From: Hypholoma sublateritium FD-334 SS-4
Taxonomy: Eukaryota; Basidiomycota; Agaricomycetes; Agaricales; Strophariaceae
Assembly (NCBI GenBank): GCA_000827495.1
Contig: KN817610.1
Location: forward strand, 26,949 to 90,948
Length of the DNA stretch: 64,000 bases
Direction: 5' to 3'
In this document: positions 48,768 to 60,452 of the stretch, piece by piece
Layout of the letters: each line of letters begins with the position of its first letter
Numbering within the stretch: position 1 is the stretch's first letter
Position numbers and translations under genes: made by a program
Notes under the pieces: model-generated
Database searches by the model: none
What the model saw: only the letters and a program-made list of their open reading frames with translations
Told to the model about the DNA's origin: nothing

Positions 48768-50084
48768 CTACAACCCCTTCGTTCCTCCTCTTTGTTTCCC
48801 CCTACTTACCGCAGCCTTAGGGCCAGCAGCTGTCGAACCCCTTGCGGTGTGCCTTAGAGCGCTCAAATGCGGCGACCTGACAACTTTCTTGTGATTTGCA
48901 GCAGATGACATATGAGGAGCAATCAACCGTGCCACCGTCGCCGGGTGTACAATCGAATTAGGGACCTCACGATGATGGTCCGAACCCGGAAGGGGTCTTT
49001 TGCTCACGAAAGATGGTTTACGGCTCTGGGGAGTCATATTTGACTTTGGCATGTGCAAGGTGGAACCTGGAGGGGGAGTTTTACGTTCTGGAGCAAGTCG
49101 GGAGCCCGAGTACGGTAAGCCTTGCTTTAGACGAGAGTGATCTCCTATTGACGTGGAGGCCTTCCGATTCAACTGTCCACGGCCTTGGGGAGCGGTGGTC
49201 TGAATGTCGGGTGGAGGCCTACGGCTTTCCTTATTTCCTGCAGAACGTTTGGGTCCCTTTCCCTTCAAATCTCCGCCGGTATTCTTTCTATCTGGGTTAT
49301 TAGCTACTCTGGAACTAGATGCGACCGCTAATTCTGAAATGGCTGCCTGGGCGCGGACTTGGGATCTTGTCATGTGGCGTGAGCTGCGCTCGTGCTCGGT
49401 ATCGCCTGGAGGACTCTCGGCGCTGGCATGGGTTCCGCTTCCAGAAGATGACCCGCTTCCTGCGGAATTGTGCGTAGTGTCTGGCCGAGCTGCGCTTCCA
49501 TCCGATTCCGGTCTGCTATGTGGAGTGTTGTTATGCTGCGAAGGAACTTGTAAGACGTGCTGCTGATGTTGCTGGGCCTCCTGCGGTGGTGTGGTCGCTG
49601 ATTGAAGTCGACCAGGCGCATCGACAACACCAGCATGACTGCTACCCATCCCTACGCCGAAGTCAGCTTCAAACCTGGCGAGGTTGCTGGCGAATTTCTT
49701 GCGAGGATCGTTGATACCTTTGCCAGACGGACTGTAGGGAATCCGCTTCAGCTTGGCAGCCTCCGCCGCCTGCTTCCGTTTGTGGTCAGCAATGTATTGA
49801 GCGCGGTTTTTTACGAGATAGGGTTGCCGTTCCGCTACGTTTATAGCCAGGGGAGCGCCAAAATATCTTGGTGCTGGTTCTTTGGACGGTTTCCAGGGAT
49901 GATCAGCTGGTGGTGATGGACGAAGAGGCAGAAGATTGTTTTTCCGTCCGTCGGCACCCGATTGAGACTTCTTCGGACGAGACTTTTTTTCCTCTTCGAC
50001 TATTTTTGGATCAACATACAGTTCCCCACCCTTTTTGCGGGGGCGCAGCTCCATACCAGATTTCATTGCTGGTGTGTATCCCAT
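48768..50084 (-). CDS. Basic low-complexity protein, 438 aa, unknown function
   Basis: A single open frame of 439 codons on the minus strand at moderate GC, long enough to be unlikely by chance. The product is Ser/Pro/Lys/Arg-rich and probably disordered: an N-terminal Lys/Glu-rich segment (~residues 10-50), a helical QYIADHKRKQAAEAAKLKR stretch (~95-115), a Gln/His patch, a Ser/Gly patch, then a basic tail. No domain is recognised. Its ATG lies only 24 bp after the stop of the secreted-protein gene on the same strand, too close for two ordinary fungal genes, so the two may be one transcript or one gene with an intron or readthrough I cannot resolve. The start at 50084 is the first ATG of the frame. 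Confidence 0.55.
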   Translation of the reverse strand: MGYTPAMKSGMELRPRKKGGELYVDPKIVEEEKKSRPKKSQSGADGRKNNLLPLRPSPPADHPWKPSKEPAPRYFGAPLAINVAERQPYLVKNRAQYIADHKRKQAAEAAKLKRIPYSPSGKGINDPRKKFASNLARFEADFGVGMGSSHAGVVDAPGRLQSATTPPQEAQQHQQHVLQVPSQHNNTPHSRPESDGSAARPDTTHNSAGSGSSSGSGTHASAESPPGDTEHERSSRHMTRSQVRAQAAISELAVASSSRVANNPDRKNTGGDLKGKGPKRSAGNKESRRPPPDIQTTAPQGRGQLNRKASTSIGDHSRLKQGLPYSGSRLAPERKTPPPGSTLHMPKSNMTPQSRKPSFVSKRPLPGSDHHREVPNSIVHPATVARLIAPHMSSAANHKKVVRSPHLSALRHTARGSTAAGPKAAVSRGKQRGGTKGL

Positions 50085-50108
50085 ATTGCTAGTCGATTCT
50101 GATGTTGA

Positions 50109-51104
50109 CTAGTCGTGGTCGTCTTGGTTGTCTTCCTTTCGCTTTCCGGCGGCCTTTGAGGTGCCTTCGTTAGGCAGTGGCTCGTGGTCATCCGACGCGA
50201 CCTCTTTTTGCTTTCCAGCAGCCCTTGACTCACTTCTGTCGTGTTTTGTCTGTTTATGGCCATCTTGCGTGCTCGCCTTTTGCTTTACAGAAGAGTCTGA
50301 CTCGCTTCCAGTGTCGGTATCTGACTGTTCGTGATCGTGTCCATCCTGCGACCCGTCTTCTACAGGTTCAATAGGATGCTGCCGACTGTCATGTACTGTT
50401 TGTAAGCGTCCTGGCGCTTCGTGGGCCATGTGTTGCTCCCAATTGAAGTCTCGCCACCCTGGATTTGGTCGGATTATTCCTTTCACTCCGTTTTGCTTCA
50501 TCCCCTCCTTCAAGGCGCGCAGCATTACCCCTTCTTTGTCTGTTATAGATTATGTCAATAAAAAATGCAGAAATTCCCGAATAAAAGATGTACCAGATTC
50601 GGTCTTGGACAGCAGCTGAACTGTTGTGGTCGAATCATGCTCGGCATTGTTGAACATAGCAGGATGCTTTTCATCTCTAGCCTTGCCAGGAATTGTGTCG
50701 ATATTGCGCAGTGCTTCATAGCGATTTCGATCTCTGCTTTTCGAGGACGTGACGTAGTCCATGGGTTGCCTGTTGCTAGGGTGCAATTCTTGATTCTGGA
50801 TGACATGGTTCATGTGCTGAGGAAGATGAATGTCTCCGTACTTGGCGACCATTACCTCGTTCTTTGCGTCGAAATAAGAGCCGTGCCTCCCTGGTAAAGG
50901 AACATCTGGATTGTCAGCCGGTGTCTCGAGTTCATGATCAGGGATATCTTCATTGGATGAACGCGATGGGCGAAGAGCTTTTGCATTGTTCCCCTCTGAT
51001 GAAGTAGCGCGTTCGTTGTTTTCTCCAGCGGGAAAGGGAACGGGAGCAGATTCCGCAAGTGAAATGAAGCATAGAAGGAGGAGGAATATAATTGAAGATT
51101 TCAT
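50109..51104 (-). CDS. Predicted secreted acidic hydrophilic protein, two exons, 313 aa
   Basis: Exon 1 is 51104-50594, exon 2 is 50539-50109; the 54-bp intron (GTACAT...AACAG, with a TTGACAT branch-like word) joins in frame for 942 nt. The N-terminus is a clear signal peptide (MKSSIIFLLLLCFISLAES, probable cleavage before APVP). The mature protein is rich in Asn, Asp, Glu, His, Ser and Lys with no membrane segment. The C-terminal part has two diverged repeats around AAGK(Q/R)KE and many DDH/DGH words. Few cysteines are present, so it is not a typical cysteine-rich small effector. Function is unknown; export is inferred from the signal peptide. The short distance to the next frame (48768-50084) leaves open that this is the 5' part of a longer gene. 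Confidence 0.65.
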
Positions 51105-51689
51105 CGCAATTCAAACGAAAAGATTGAAAGAAGCTCCTTCGCCAGCAAAGGTGCGGATTGGTAACATCCATTGGGTGTTATATAGCCTTGGCGCACTCTT
51201 CGTTTCTGGGTAATATGTATGTACATATGTAACCTGTGGGGAACAATTGAATATTTTCTCTGACAGTGTGTGCTTCCAGGCGACCTTGGCGTTGTGTGCG
51301 ATACATATTATGAAACATACTATTGTAAGTTGTGGTGTAACTAGCACTCTCCGCGGAGAAATCCTTGCTCTCCAAATGCATAGGCAAAATGATAAATCTT
51401 GAAGCGAGTCCTGGATGGTCATTGGAAGGGTTAAACGGCACCGTGTTACTCAAGCAACATCGTCTTTCTGATTTATCATTCTAATTGCTAACAACCTACA
51501 TAACCTATTCACAACTTTGGTAGGGAATTGTACTCTGCAATGCGAGAGTTATTTGTCATTCTTTCGTCAATCCGGTTGTGAATCATGAGTCACATTTTTC
51601 AAAGGGGTTGGGGCGAGAGGTGGGTGACACACGCTTCTATATGCCTCGATGAATCACGAATTACACACAAATTACGCTCCCATCTATTT

Positions 51690-53400
51690 GTTATGTACTT
51701 GTGAGCGATGGCCGTCAGTCAGCTGTCAGAGTTTGTGTGTTTATGTTTTGAGTTCGTGGGCATTATCACGTTTCATACACTGTATACACATGTGCAGTGA
51801 AGACTTTGGATTGATACATATCCTTCCTTCAGCCCATCTACATTTTTCTATTTCTCCTACACAAACATGGCTCCAACCGAAGGCTGTTTCCCCACTGAAT
51901 TGATAGACAACATCATTGACGAAGCCGCTGTCGAGAAATCGCTTCGTGGTTCTACATTCTCCAGCATGGCCCTCGTTTCGCATGGTTGTCGACATCGAGT
52001 CAACAAACACCGCTTTTCAAAGATAAGCATGGGTGTTCACAAAACGGTTTTGCCTCGTATTCAAGCTTTAGCGCAAATCCTCACTTCCGGCATGTGGCAG
52101 AAAAACGTAGGGGTTACGCACCATGTTCGATCCGTGACACTTGTGCTCGGGAAAGTGGACAACAGAAACCTGCGCTCCAACCCATCTATCAGCCAAGCTA
52201 TCGCTTCAATTCTGAATATCATTTTCCAAGGAGACGGGACACTCGCACACAATGATTCAGCATACACAGTGGCAATTGAAACAGCAGATTATAGGTATGC
52301 CGATGTCAAAGGCCCTGTTCGTGGCCTCCCATTCACTATCCTCGATCCCACATTGGTCGGCGTGCTGTACAACATATGTCAGAATCCATCCTTGAACACG
52401 CTATCCTTGAAGAATATCTGGGACGTCCCGAGCTCCATGATATTATCCTCAACCATTACCAAGCTCCTTCTCGAACGTGCTCATTTCGCTCGATCGGAAA
52501 TAGAAAACATGTCGTCCAGGAATGTATTCCACTTAAGAAATCTCAAGTATCTCTCATTGACAATGTCCCCATCGCTGCTTGGCTCCGTCTTGGGTTCCAC
52601 GGCTGAATTTCCCTCCTCGCTGGAAGTGGTGCAATTCAGAATTAACTTTGCCGGAGGGTACGACGTTCTGCGGAGACTCGGTAAATCGATAGCCCATCTT
52701 ATCCTCACTATTGTTCACGGTGAAGTTTTCACGAATTTATTGCATAACTCTTTGCTAATTTTCCATCCGCAGATTCTGAATCCGATGTTTCCAAATCTGG
52801 AATCGATTGCAGTTTCATCGACTACAGTGGCTTCTCCAGGTTACAGGTTCTAGAAATATTCCTCACGGATGGTCTTTGTCCGTATTTCACAGACAAAGAC
52901 TTCATGGCTAATGAAACAGAGCCACCATATCCGGTGTTTCTGAGACTATTCAATCTTATGCCTGTCAACATCCCACCGAGACTGCTCATTCATTTTGAAA
53001 TCGAACTTGATTATCTTCACGATGTCATATCGTCTCATAGCGGGATCGATCAACTTTATCGTCAAATGTATCACCCATCTTTGGTTCGGCTATTGGAACG
53101 TTGCTCTGATCACAGCCAAATCACTCTGGACTTCGAGATATACGTGAATCTTCCTTGCGACTTCTCTTCTACAGTCGGATATGCATCAAAATCACTCGAC
53201 AAGCAATACGAAGTATATTTGCGAGGGATACTGTCTGACTTGGATGAAATTAATGGACTTTCACTATTAATTTCTGTAGAAACGTTCTCGGTATGAGCAC
53301 GCGGAGTTGACAAGGAGTACATAGGGCACTATTTGTACTTCCCTTTGAATCTATCTCTCGGCACAAGTTTAAATCGTTTCACGGGCAGTAATATCGCCGA
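51690..53400. repeat. Segmental duplication, copy containing F-box C
   Basis: Similarity to 58300-60000 covers the promoter region (CAGCTGTCAGA words, then a shared GGGCATT/GGCATTCACACG area), both exons, the intron (nearly identical) and ~100 bp of 3' flank through GTTTCACGGGCAGTA. The copies part company after about 53,390 and 59,999. Confidence 0.8.
51867..53296 (+). CDS. F-box-like protein, copy C, two exons, 458 aa
   Basis: Exon 1 is 51867-52719, exon 2 is 52773-53296; the 53-bp intron has donor GTGAAG and acceptor CCGCAG; total 1377 nt. Reading through the intron would end at 52853, so splicing is needed for the conserved C-terminal half. The F-box-like N-terminus spans ~residues 6-50 (FPTELIDNIIDEA, VSHGCRHRV). 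The Leu-rich remainder shares the family blocks GLPFTILDP, WDVPSS and SHSGIDQLY, and ends with a YLRGILSDLDEINGLSLLIS-type helix. SCF adaptor function is inferred from the F-box. It is intact and the closest relative of copy D. Confidence 0.8.
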
Positions 53401-53629
53401 CAGCCTAGGGTTTCCTCATATTTGAAGCCTCCCGCTCGTTCAGGGTTCGACCTTAAAGTGCGATATGCTTGCGCGTTTGGGCTTATTTCTATGGCATGAA
53501 ACAAACGATATAATATACTTATAGACCGTAACCGTAGGGACACCATGGTATTTAGTAATGTCCCTATGGATTCATTTATAGAGGATTCTACACGGGAACG
53601 GGCGCTTTCCGAATACCGCTAACTTGCCT

Positions 53630-54350
53630 ATAATTTCGGTCGGCATCGCCCATACCGTATTGTTTGCGTCCTCTCATCGCATCCGCTTTCACCCTCAGCG
53701 CTACCTCGCGCCTCAAAGTAATCTAGTCCGGAAGGAGGGCTCCATCTAGAGCCAGTCCTCACTTCCAACCACGGCTTCTGGTCTGTGTGTGTCCACTGAT
53801 CGCAGGCGGCGCATCGCTTCTGATATGCGGATGATTGTCGTCCGAATCACGGTCGCAGTAGACCCACCACCGCATATAGGTAGAAGAGACCAACGTTAGA
53901 AACGGGTGCACATGAGAGGGCGTAGCGTTGATAATGTAGGCAGGGAGGTACACGAGCTCTGCAGCTCAGCCTGTGCTCAGGCGTGTTGGCGACTGCATCA
54001 TCGTCCCTGGGGAAATCAGGGGGCGTGCGCGTGATGGGTGATTGCGTTCGTGTCAGCCAGGCGTTTGATTGGGCTACCTTCGTGGGGTTCGCGTCTTCGG
54101 GACGGTGATGCAGAATTCAGGCGTGCGCGCGACCCTTTCAGTAGTCGAACTGGTTCGCATCTTTGTGCGGCTCTCCGGGGTGAGTTGTGATACGCACCAC
54201 CGCCGCCTCGAGCAGACCCTGGACGGCGCATGAATCGCCCTCCTGGCGAGCGCGAGCGATACATTAAAACGCACTGGCCGTCAGACGACTCGACGAGCTT
54301 GTCTTGTATATCTGCGGCTCCTCGCTTCGTCGAGCGTGTCGAGGACACGC
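53630..54350 (-). repeat. Duplicated gene remnant, block 3 of 3
   Basis: Anchors CCACGGCTTCTGGTCTGTGT (53769) with GTCCACTGATCGCAGG, TTCTGATATGCGGATG shared with block 2, and GTGATGGGTGATTGCGTTCG (54031). The minus-strand open stretch 54348-54016 is the longest version of the shared remnant (110 codons, ends in an ADTNAITHH-like motif). It lies behind F-box copy C. Confidence 0.6.
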
Positions 54351-54639
54351 GCCTCCACGTTACGAACGCCTAGTCGTATCGTCTCCGCCGTGGGGGGCCA
54401 CGCCCGTGTTCAGTTAACCGCCGCGTGTGCCCGTGGCGCGCTGCAACACCAGACAATCGCCGCGCTGTGATAGCGCTCGCCGCCAGCACTGTCCTTATGG
54501 TCAGAATAGGCCTTGGATCGCAATGCGCCTGGCGCGCCGCCAGCGCGCTCTGTGCGTTCGAACTTAATGGCAACGTTGAGTTGCTGCATTTATTTTTAGA
54601 CGGTGTCGCCAATTTCTTGTAATTAGTTTACCAATGATG

Positions 54640-57600
54640 AAATTTCGCCTATAGAAATGTTACGATGCTCACGCGGGTGCGTGTTTGGTGCCAAAACCGT
54701 CTCAAGAAGTAACGGGCGTAGGATGCCGGTGAAGGAGGCAGAGAACCGCGCTGCAAAATTCCTCCCCACTCGTACGCGTAGCTCATTGGGCAGCGGTAAG
54801 CGCTCGGGAGCGAAACGAGGCGTGCGCAAGCGCCCGGAACAGCACCGTGGGCGCCTCCAGCCGACGCGGGTGCCGGGCGCGCGCATCTGTCTGCGCACGG
54901 GCGACGTGCGGCGCGCATGCCGGTGTCTGAGGCGATGTCGCGCGGGGACGGCAGCGCGGCGCATGGGCGCCGAGGCCTCGCGTGCGCGGTGAGTACTGGA
55001 CCGAGCGAAAGCGCAGCCAGTGGAGATGGGGCGCGAAGCGCGTGCGACGCGGCCTGTGACAGCGCCGGATCGCATCCAATCACGTCGCGGCGCATCTGCG
55101 CGTGTTCGTCTTCGATATCCAATATCCGGCGATGCACACGCCTGGGGGAGCGCGCGCTGCACGGTCTACCCCACGCAGAAAGAAACGCGGCGTGCGCGAG
55201 CGCCGCGAACAGCACCGTGGGCGTCTCCAGCCGACGCGCGCATCTGTCGGCGCACGGGCGCTGTGCAGCACGCGTGTAGGTGTCTGCGTCGATGTCGCGC
55301 GTGCATTTCAAGACGAGTGTGCGCGCGGGGTGCTGGACCAGCTGAAAGGGCCAGTGGGATGGGGCCCGAAGCCCGTGAAACGCGGGGAGACGGCGCGGAA
55401 GAGCGCACGGGATCGTGTCGGCGCGGGCGGGCGGGCAGTGCGCAGGCGGGGTGTATGCGCGGTGAAGCGGCCGGGGCGGGTGGGCGGTACGAGTGGGATC
55501 CGGGAGCAAAGGCGCGTCGGGGCGCGGGCGGTGGGCACGGACCGTACGGGCGTGGGTACAGCCTATCGGACGGGGGCCGCGTGGGTTACGTTGGGTATGT
55601 ACATGAGCGTACGGACTGGACAGAGAGCTAACGCGCCTGACCGCTGTAAGAAGAGCACATCAGCGCCGCGATCATCGACGATGAACACGAGGAAGAGGGC
55701 GGACGCACCTCGGATTTCCAAGCCGCCTTGCGGGATTGGCTATCCTGGAACCCTGTTCGGATGCGCGCGTCGCAAGATGGAGGAAGGGTGCGCAGACGCG
55801 GCGTCGGTGGGCATTGATCCACGTCGTACGTCTGCTCCGCGCGCCCTAAGATGTGCGTTGGAAATGCGCGCAGGGGGGGAGACGCGGCCCAGCTGGCTAA
55901 TTCCCGTACACTGCGCCCCGGCGGGAGGGATCGAGCGCGCCTCCGGGCACCTGTCAACACACGCGAGTGGGGCGCAGGCGGGATCGCCCATCTATACCGC
56001 GTCGCGGGCCCGGGCGTGCCTTGCACCATAGCCGGGCGCTGTGCACCCTGAAAGATGTGCCCAAGGCGCGGGCGCGTGGAGCGGCCAAGCGGTGCTGTGC
56101 GCGTGCACGGCGTTTCACGAGACGACGGGCAGTCGGTGGAGGTGTGCGCACGCATTCGTTGGACGCGCGCGTGCGCAGGGGCGGCCGCGCGGTGTTCTCG
56201 CACGGGGGGCGGGGGCGGCGGCGGCGGCGGCGTCTGCCGTGCGTGCGCTACTGTGTCTTCGCGGTGCGAATGCAGTCGCCGGGTTCTTCCTGCATCATCA
56301 GCGCACGGGCGGCCGCGCGGGGTCCGCGATGTCTTGTCTGCGCGGGGCGATAGGGCGCTCGTGCGCTGTGGGGGATGCCGATGACGCGTTGTCGGCGGGA
56401 TTCCTGAATCCCAAACGCACGGGCGGCTGAGCTGGGCAGGCGCGTTGGAGGTGCGGAACAGACGCGAAGGGAGGGAAGGGGACGTACGTGTCGATATCCC
56501 GCTCATATTACGCTGCTTGGCGCTGAGCGGCACACCACGCCAGCCAGCGCTGTTCAGTGCACTCTGCTTGCACTGCTATTACTCCGGGATCGCAACGCGC
56601 GCGGATCGTCGATTTTCGATGCGGGGTGCAGCGTTCGGCGCTTCGCGGAGGTGCGGCGGAGAAGAGTTGCCCAACGATAGGTGATGCATGGTGGGGGGGC
56701 GATGCATGATGAGGAGAGAGCCGTGGACATGGCGGCGGCGGGCGCTCGGCTAACAGGTTGTCAGGGGTCCCACGCCACATGTGCCGCTGGGCGGGCCGAG
56801 CGAGAAAAAGCGCACAACTGCGCGTGCTGTCTCGGTTGGGGGTGGACGCGGCTCAGACATGCGACGGCGCGAGCTGATTAGCGTGCGAGCGCGCGGCTAT
56901 TATACGTGGATCGGTGGCGGGGTAGTATGGCGCAATGCGCTGGTATCTGGGGCCGAGATCACACGGGGGACGGCACCGCTGGAGCTGTTGCGGCGGGGTG
57001 CGCACGCGCCGAAGACGAAGCGCGCCGGGGCGGTGGGCGCAGTGCGCGGTGGGGGGAAGTGCGGGAGGGCGAGTAGGCGAGCGTGATGCAGAGGCGGATG
57101 GGGCGTGCGGTGCAGAGGAGAGGCGCTGTGGTCTTCGCTGGGCGTGGGCGTGGGTGTCGTTCGCTCGAGGGGGGGCGTGCCTGGCTCGGCGTTGAAGGGG
57201 CTTATGAGCTACAGATACCCAGCAACTCACTGGATAGCGCGGCCTGATCCATTTTTTGTGCTTTCGGATATCTTCTGCAGAGGAGAATTCGAGGGAGCTG
57301 AGAACAGGTTGTACTATACGCCAGCGCCGGGCCCGCGACGCCCCATTCCACAACGCGGCGCAGGGCCGCGAGCACATCCGCGACCCGTCTGCGTATCTGC
57401 GCGAGCGCGGCGGCGCACCGGCATGCTCTACATCCGGATCCGTGCGTCCGTGGACACCCCGCCGGGGCTGCGCGCTGCCCTCCCACCCAACCGCACCCGC
57501 CGACGCGCACAGCCGCCCGCGGCGTGCGCCGTCCCCAGGGGCGTACCGGTGCCGCGGCGTTGCTCGTCGTGCGTCTTCTTATCCGCGCTGGAAGCAGAAG

Positions 57601-57920
57601 CGTCGGTGCGCCATTCCCGTGCGCACATCGTGCACGCACGCTGGACCGCGGCGAGCTGGATGGGCGGACCGTGCGTGCCGTGGGTGCGTGATCACGGCCT
57701 ACAGCCAACATACGCGCGCTTGAATCATGTCTCCCATTCGCTCCCGATCTACGACATACGTAGGCTGGCCTGAAAAGAGGCGCACACGCGGCGGAGCGCG
57801 TACACGCCGCGCGTACCTCATCTGATCCTCCGTCTGCGATTCCGGCGTCCACCTGTACCACCACCCCGCTCAAATCCACGACACCGACGCCAGTTACACC
57901 GAACATGCCGCTCACCCCGA
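54640..57920. repeat. GC-rich island with internal direct duplications
   Basis: About 54,800-54,985 and 55,170-55,330 are diverged direct copies about 370 bp apart, sharing AACAGCACCGTGGGCG(C/T)CTC, CGCATCTGTC and GGTGTCTG(A/C)G words. A second duplicated word set (GATGGGGCGCGAAGCGCGTG-like) occurs at ~55,028, ~55,360 and ~60,070. Open frames up to ~300 codons exist on both strands because of GC content. The minus-strand ones repeat an APTVLF(R/A)ALAHA motif that reflects the duplication, not a known domain. No gene is called. Confidence 0.6.
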
Positions 57921-58299
57921 ATTAAACGGTGTGCGCGGCGCCCCGCACAGCACTGACAGCATGGAACATAAGCCGATGTAGCCGCGCGGGGGATTATATA
58001 GGCCACCGATCCGGCCGCAGACCACGCGCCCGACGCACACACCTCATCGCTCGCTGTGCTGTCCACAGTCCGCGCTTCACCCCGCGAACTTCCGCGAGCC
58101 CTGCAGCCGCAGCCGCACTCGACTCAGACGGAACAGCAACAGCACCCGGCAGCAACGGCACCCAGCGTCCCAGCTGCGAATGCCCTGCACGCGACCCTAC
58201 TTGGACCCACTTCAGCTAGGTGGTCTCTGCCGCTAAAATGGAGTCAGTGCTTACTTCCATATTTCTCGATGCAGTACGTATCTGCTGCGGTCGCTTCTA

Positions 58300-60000
58300 T
58301 TTGTAACTTGTGGGCGCTGGTCGTCCGCGTCAGCTGTCAGATCAGGTCTGTTACTTAACGTTTCGAGTTTGTTGGCATTCACACGTCGTATACTTACACA
58401 TGTTGATTAGCGAAATCTTGAGAGAGGCGCATATCCTTCCTTCCCTCTATCTACGCTTGGCCATTTTCCTTCCAAGTATGCCTCCAGACGAGAGTTGTTT
58501 CCCTCCCGAGTTGATAGACAACATCATCGACGAAGTCGCGCTCGAAAAATCGCTTCGTATTTCCTCATTCTCCAGCATCGCCGCTGTTTCCCATGGTTGC
58601 CGGCATCGAGTCAACAAACACCGCTTTTCACAGATAAGCATGGGTGTTCACAAAACGGTTTTGCCTCATATTCAAGCTTTAGCGCAAATCCTCGCATCCA
58701 GGCTGTGGCAGAAAAACGTAGGGGTTATGCAACATGTTCGATCTGTGGCACTTGTGCTCGGGAAAGCGGACAACAGAAACCTGCGCTCCAATCCGTCTAT
58801 CGGCCACGCTATCGCCTCGGTTCTGAATATCATTTTCCAAGGAGACGGGACCCCCGCACACAATGATGCAGAGTACACACTGGAAATCGAAACAGCAGAT
58901 TATAGGCACACCGATGTTGAAGGCCCTTTTTTGGGGCCTCCCATTCACTATCCTCGATCCCACATTGGTCGGCGTGCTGTACAACATATGTCAGAATCCA
59001 TCCTTGAACACGCTATCCTTGAAGCATATCTGGGACGTACCGAGCCCCATGATATTATCTTCAGCCATCACTGAGCTCCTTCTCGAACGTGCTCATTTCG
59101 CTCCATTGGAAATAGAAAACATGTCGTCCAGGAGTGTGCTCCCTTTAAAAAGTCTCAAGTATCTCTCATTGACAATGTCCCCGTCGCTTCTTGGCTCCGT
59201 CTTGGGTTCCACGGCTGAATTTCCCTCCTCACTTGAAGTGGTACGATTCAACATTAACCACGCTGGAGGGTACCGAGTTCTGGAGAGACTCGGCAAATCA
59301 ATAGTTCATCTTATCCTCACTATTGTTCACGGTGAAGTTTTCACGAATTTATTGCATAACTCTTTGCTAATTTTCCATCCGCAGATTCTGACTCTGATGT
59401 TTCCAAATCTGGAATCGATTGCAGTTTCATCGACTACAGTGGCTTCTCCAGGTTACAGGTTCTAGAAATATTCCTCTCGGGTGGTCTTTGTCCATATTTC
59501 ACAGACGAAGACTTCATGGCTAATGAAACAGAGCCACCATATCCGGTGTTTCTGAGACTATTCAATCTTATGCCTGTCAACATCCCACCGAGACTGCTCA
59601 TTCATTTTGAAATTGAAATTGATTATCTTCATCATGTCAAATCGTCTCATAGCGGGATCGATCAACTTTATCATCAAATGTATCACCCATCTTTGGTTCG
59701 GCTATTGGAACGTTGCTCTGATCGCAGTCAAATCACTCTGGACGTCGAGATATACGTGAATCTTCCTTGCGATTTCACTTCTACAGTCGGATATGCATCA
59801 AAATCACTCGACAAGCAATACGAAGTATATTTACGAGGGCTCTTGTCTGACTTGGATGAAATTAATGGACTTTCACTATTAATTTCTGTAGAAACGTTTT
59901 CGGTATGAGCATGCGGAGTTGACAAGGAGTACATAGGGCATTTTTTGTACTTACCTTTGAATCTATCTCTCGGCACAAGGTTAAACTGTTTCACGGGCAG
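58300..60000. repeat. Segmental duplication, copy containing F-box D
   Basis: Partner of 51690-53400. Exon 2 and the intron are almost identical between the copies while the promoter side is more diverged, pointing to a recent duplication or gene conversion limited to the 3' part. Confidence 0.8.
58478..59908 (+). pseudogene. F-box-like protein gene, copy D, +1 frameshift
   Basis: The counterparts of copy C's exons are 58478-59331 (854 nt, one more than in C) and 59385-59908 (524 nt, same as C). The extra base lies in the T6-G4 run at 58927-58936, where C has a 9-base mixed sequence. The original frame then stops at 59074, while the correct downstream frame stays open to the intron and through exon 2. 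Splice sites are intact (GTGAAG donor, CCGCAG acceptor). The break is thus a single indel: a young pseudogene, or a sequencing error in a homopolymer. A short N-terminal F-box-only product of ~199 residues is possible if the gene is still transcribed. Confidence 0.78.
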
Positions 60001-60450
60001 TAGGGTTTCCGCGTATTTTATGGCCCCCGCTCGTTCAGCGGCTGAAAGCGCAGATACGAGAGATGGGGCGTGAAGCGCGTGCGACGCGGAATGTGCACCA
60101 TAGTATGTCCACCCCATGGATGAAGCCTCAGCAACAAGCGCAAATGCCCGATGGAAGAGCCACGGTAGCAAGCGCAGATGGAAGTTGAGTGCCCCATATA
60201 CGCAGCCCCTCTGGGGACCCGCATGATCCTCAATCCATTCCATGGTGCCGTAGTATTCCATCAGTCTGGTATCAAATGCCCTCATCCATCGGGACCACTC
60301 CATAACCATGAGGTACACACAACCACTCCAGTTACAACCTGGTGCACTAATACATACCTAGCTTAGTATACTAGGAGGCCCCTCTGTATTAATTAGAGAT
60401 TTACTAGTTCTTGGATTGTCTTCTTCCATGACACTCGCTGTCAGCGTGCG
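60001..60450. other. Flank with a short copy of the GC-rich island word
   Basis: Around 60,040-60,090 a ~50-bp stretch (GAAAGCGCAG...GATGGGGCGTGAAGCGCGTG) closely matches 55,008-55,050 of the GC-rich island. Nothing else is seen. Confidence 0.5.
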
Positions 60451-60452
60451 CC

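Noticed and set aside
55628..56533. 301-codon minus-strand open frame
   Set aside because: GC-driven; Arg/Pro-rich with a poly-Pro run from a GGC repeat, overlapped by equally long frames on the other strand.
57202..57915. 237-codon minus-strand open frame beginning with a hydrophobic Val-rich stretch
   Set aside because: The first ~33 codons look protein-like but the rest is Arg/Ala/Cys-rich GC-driven sequence, and I found no supportable exon continuation.
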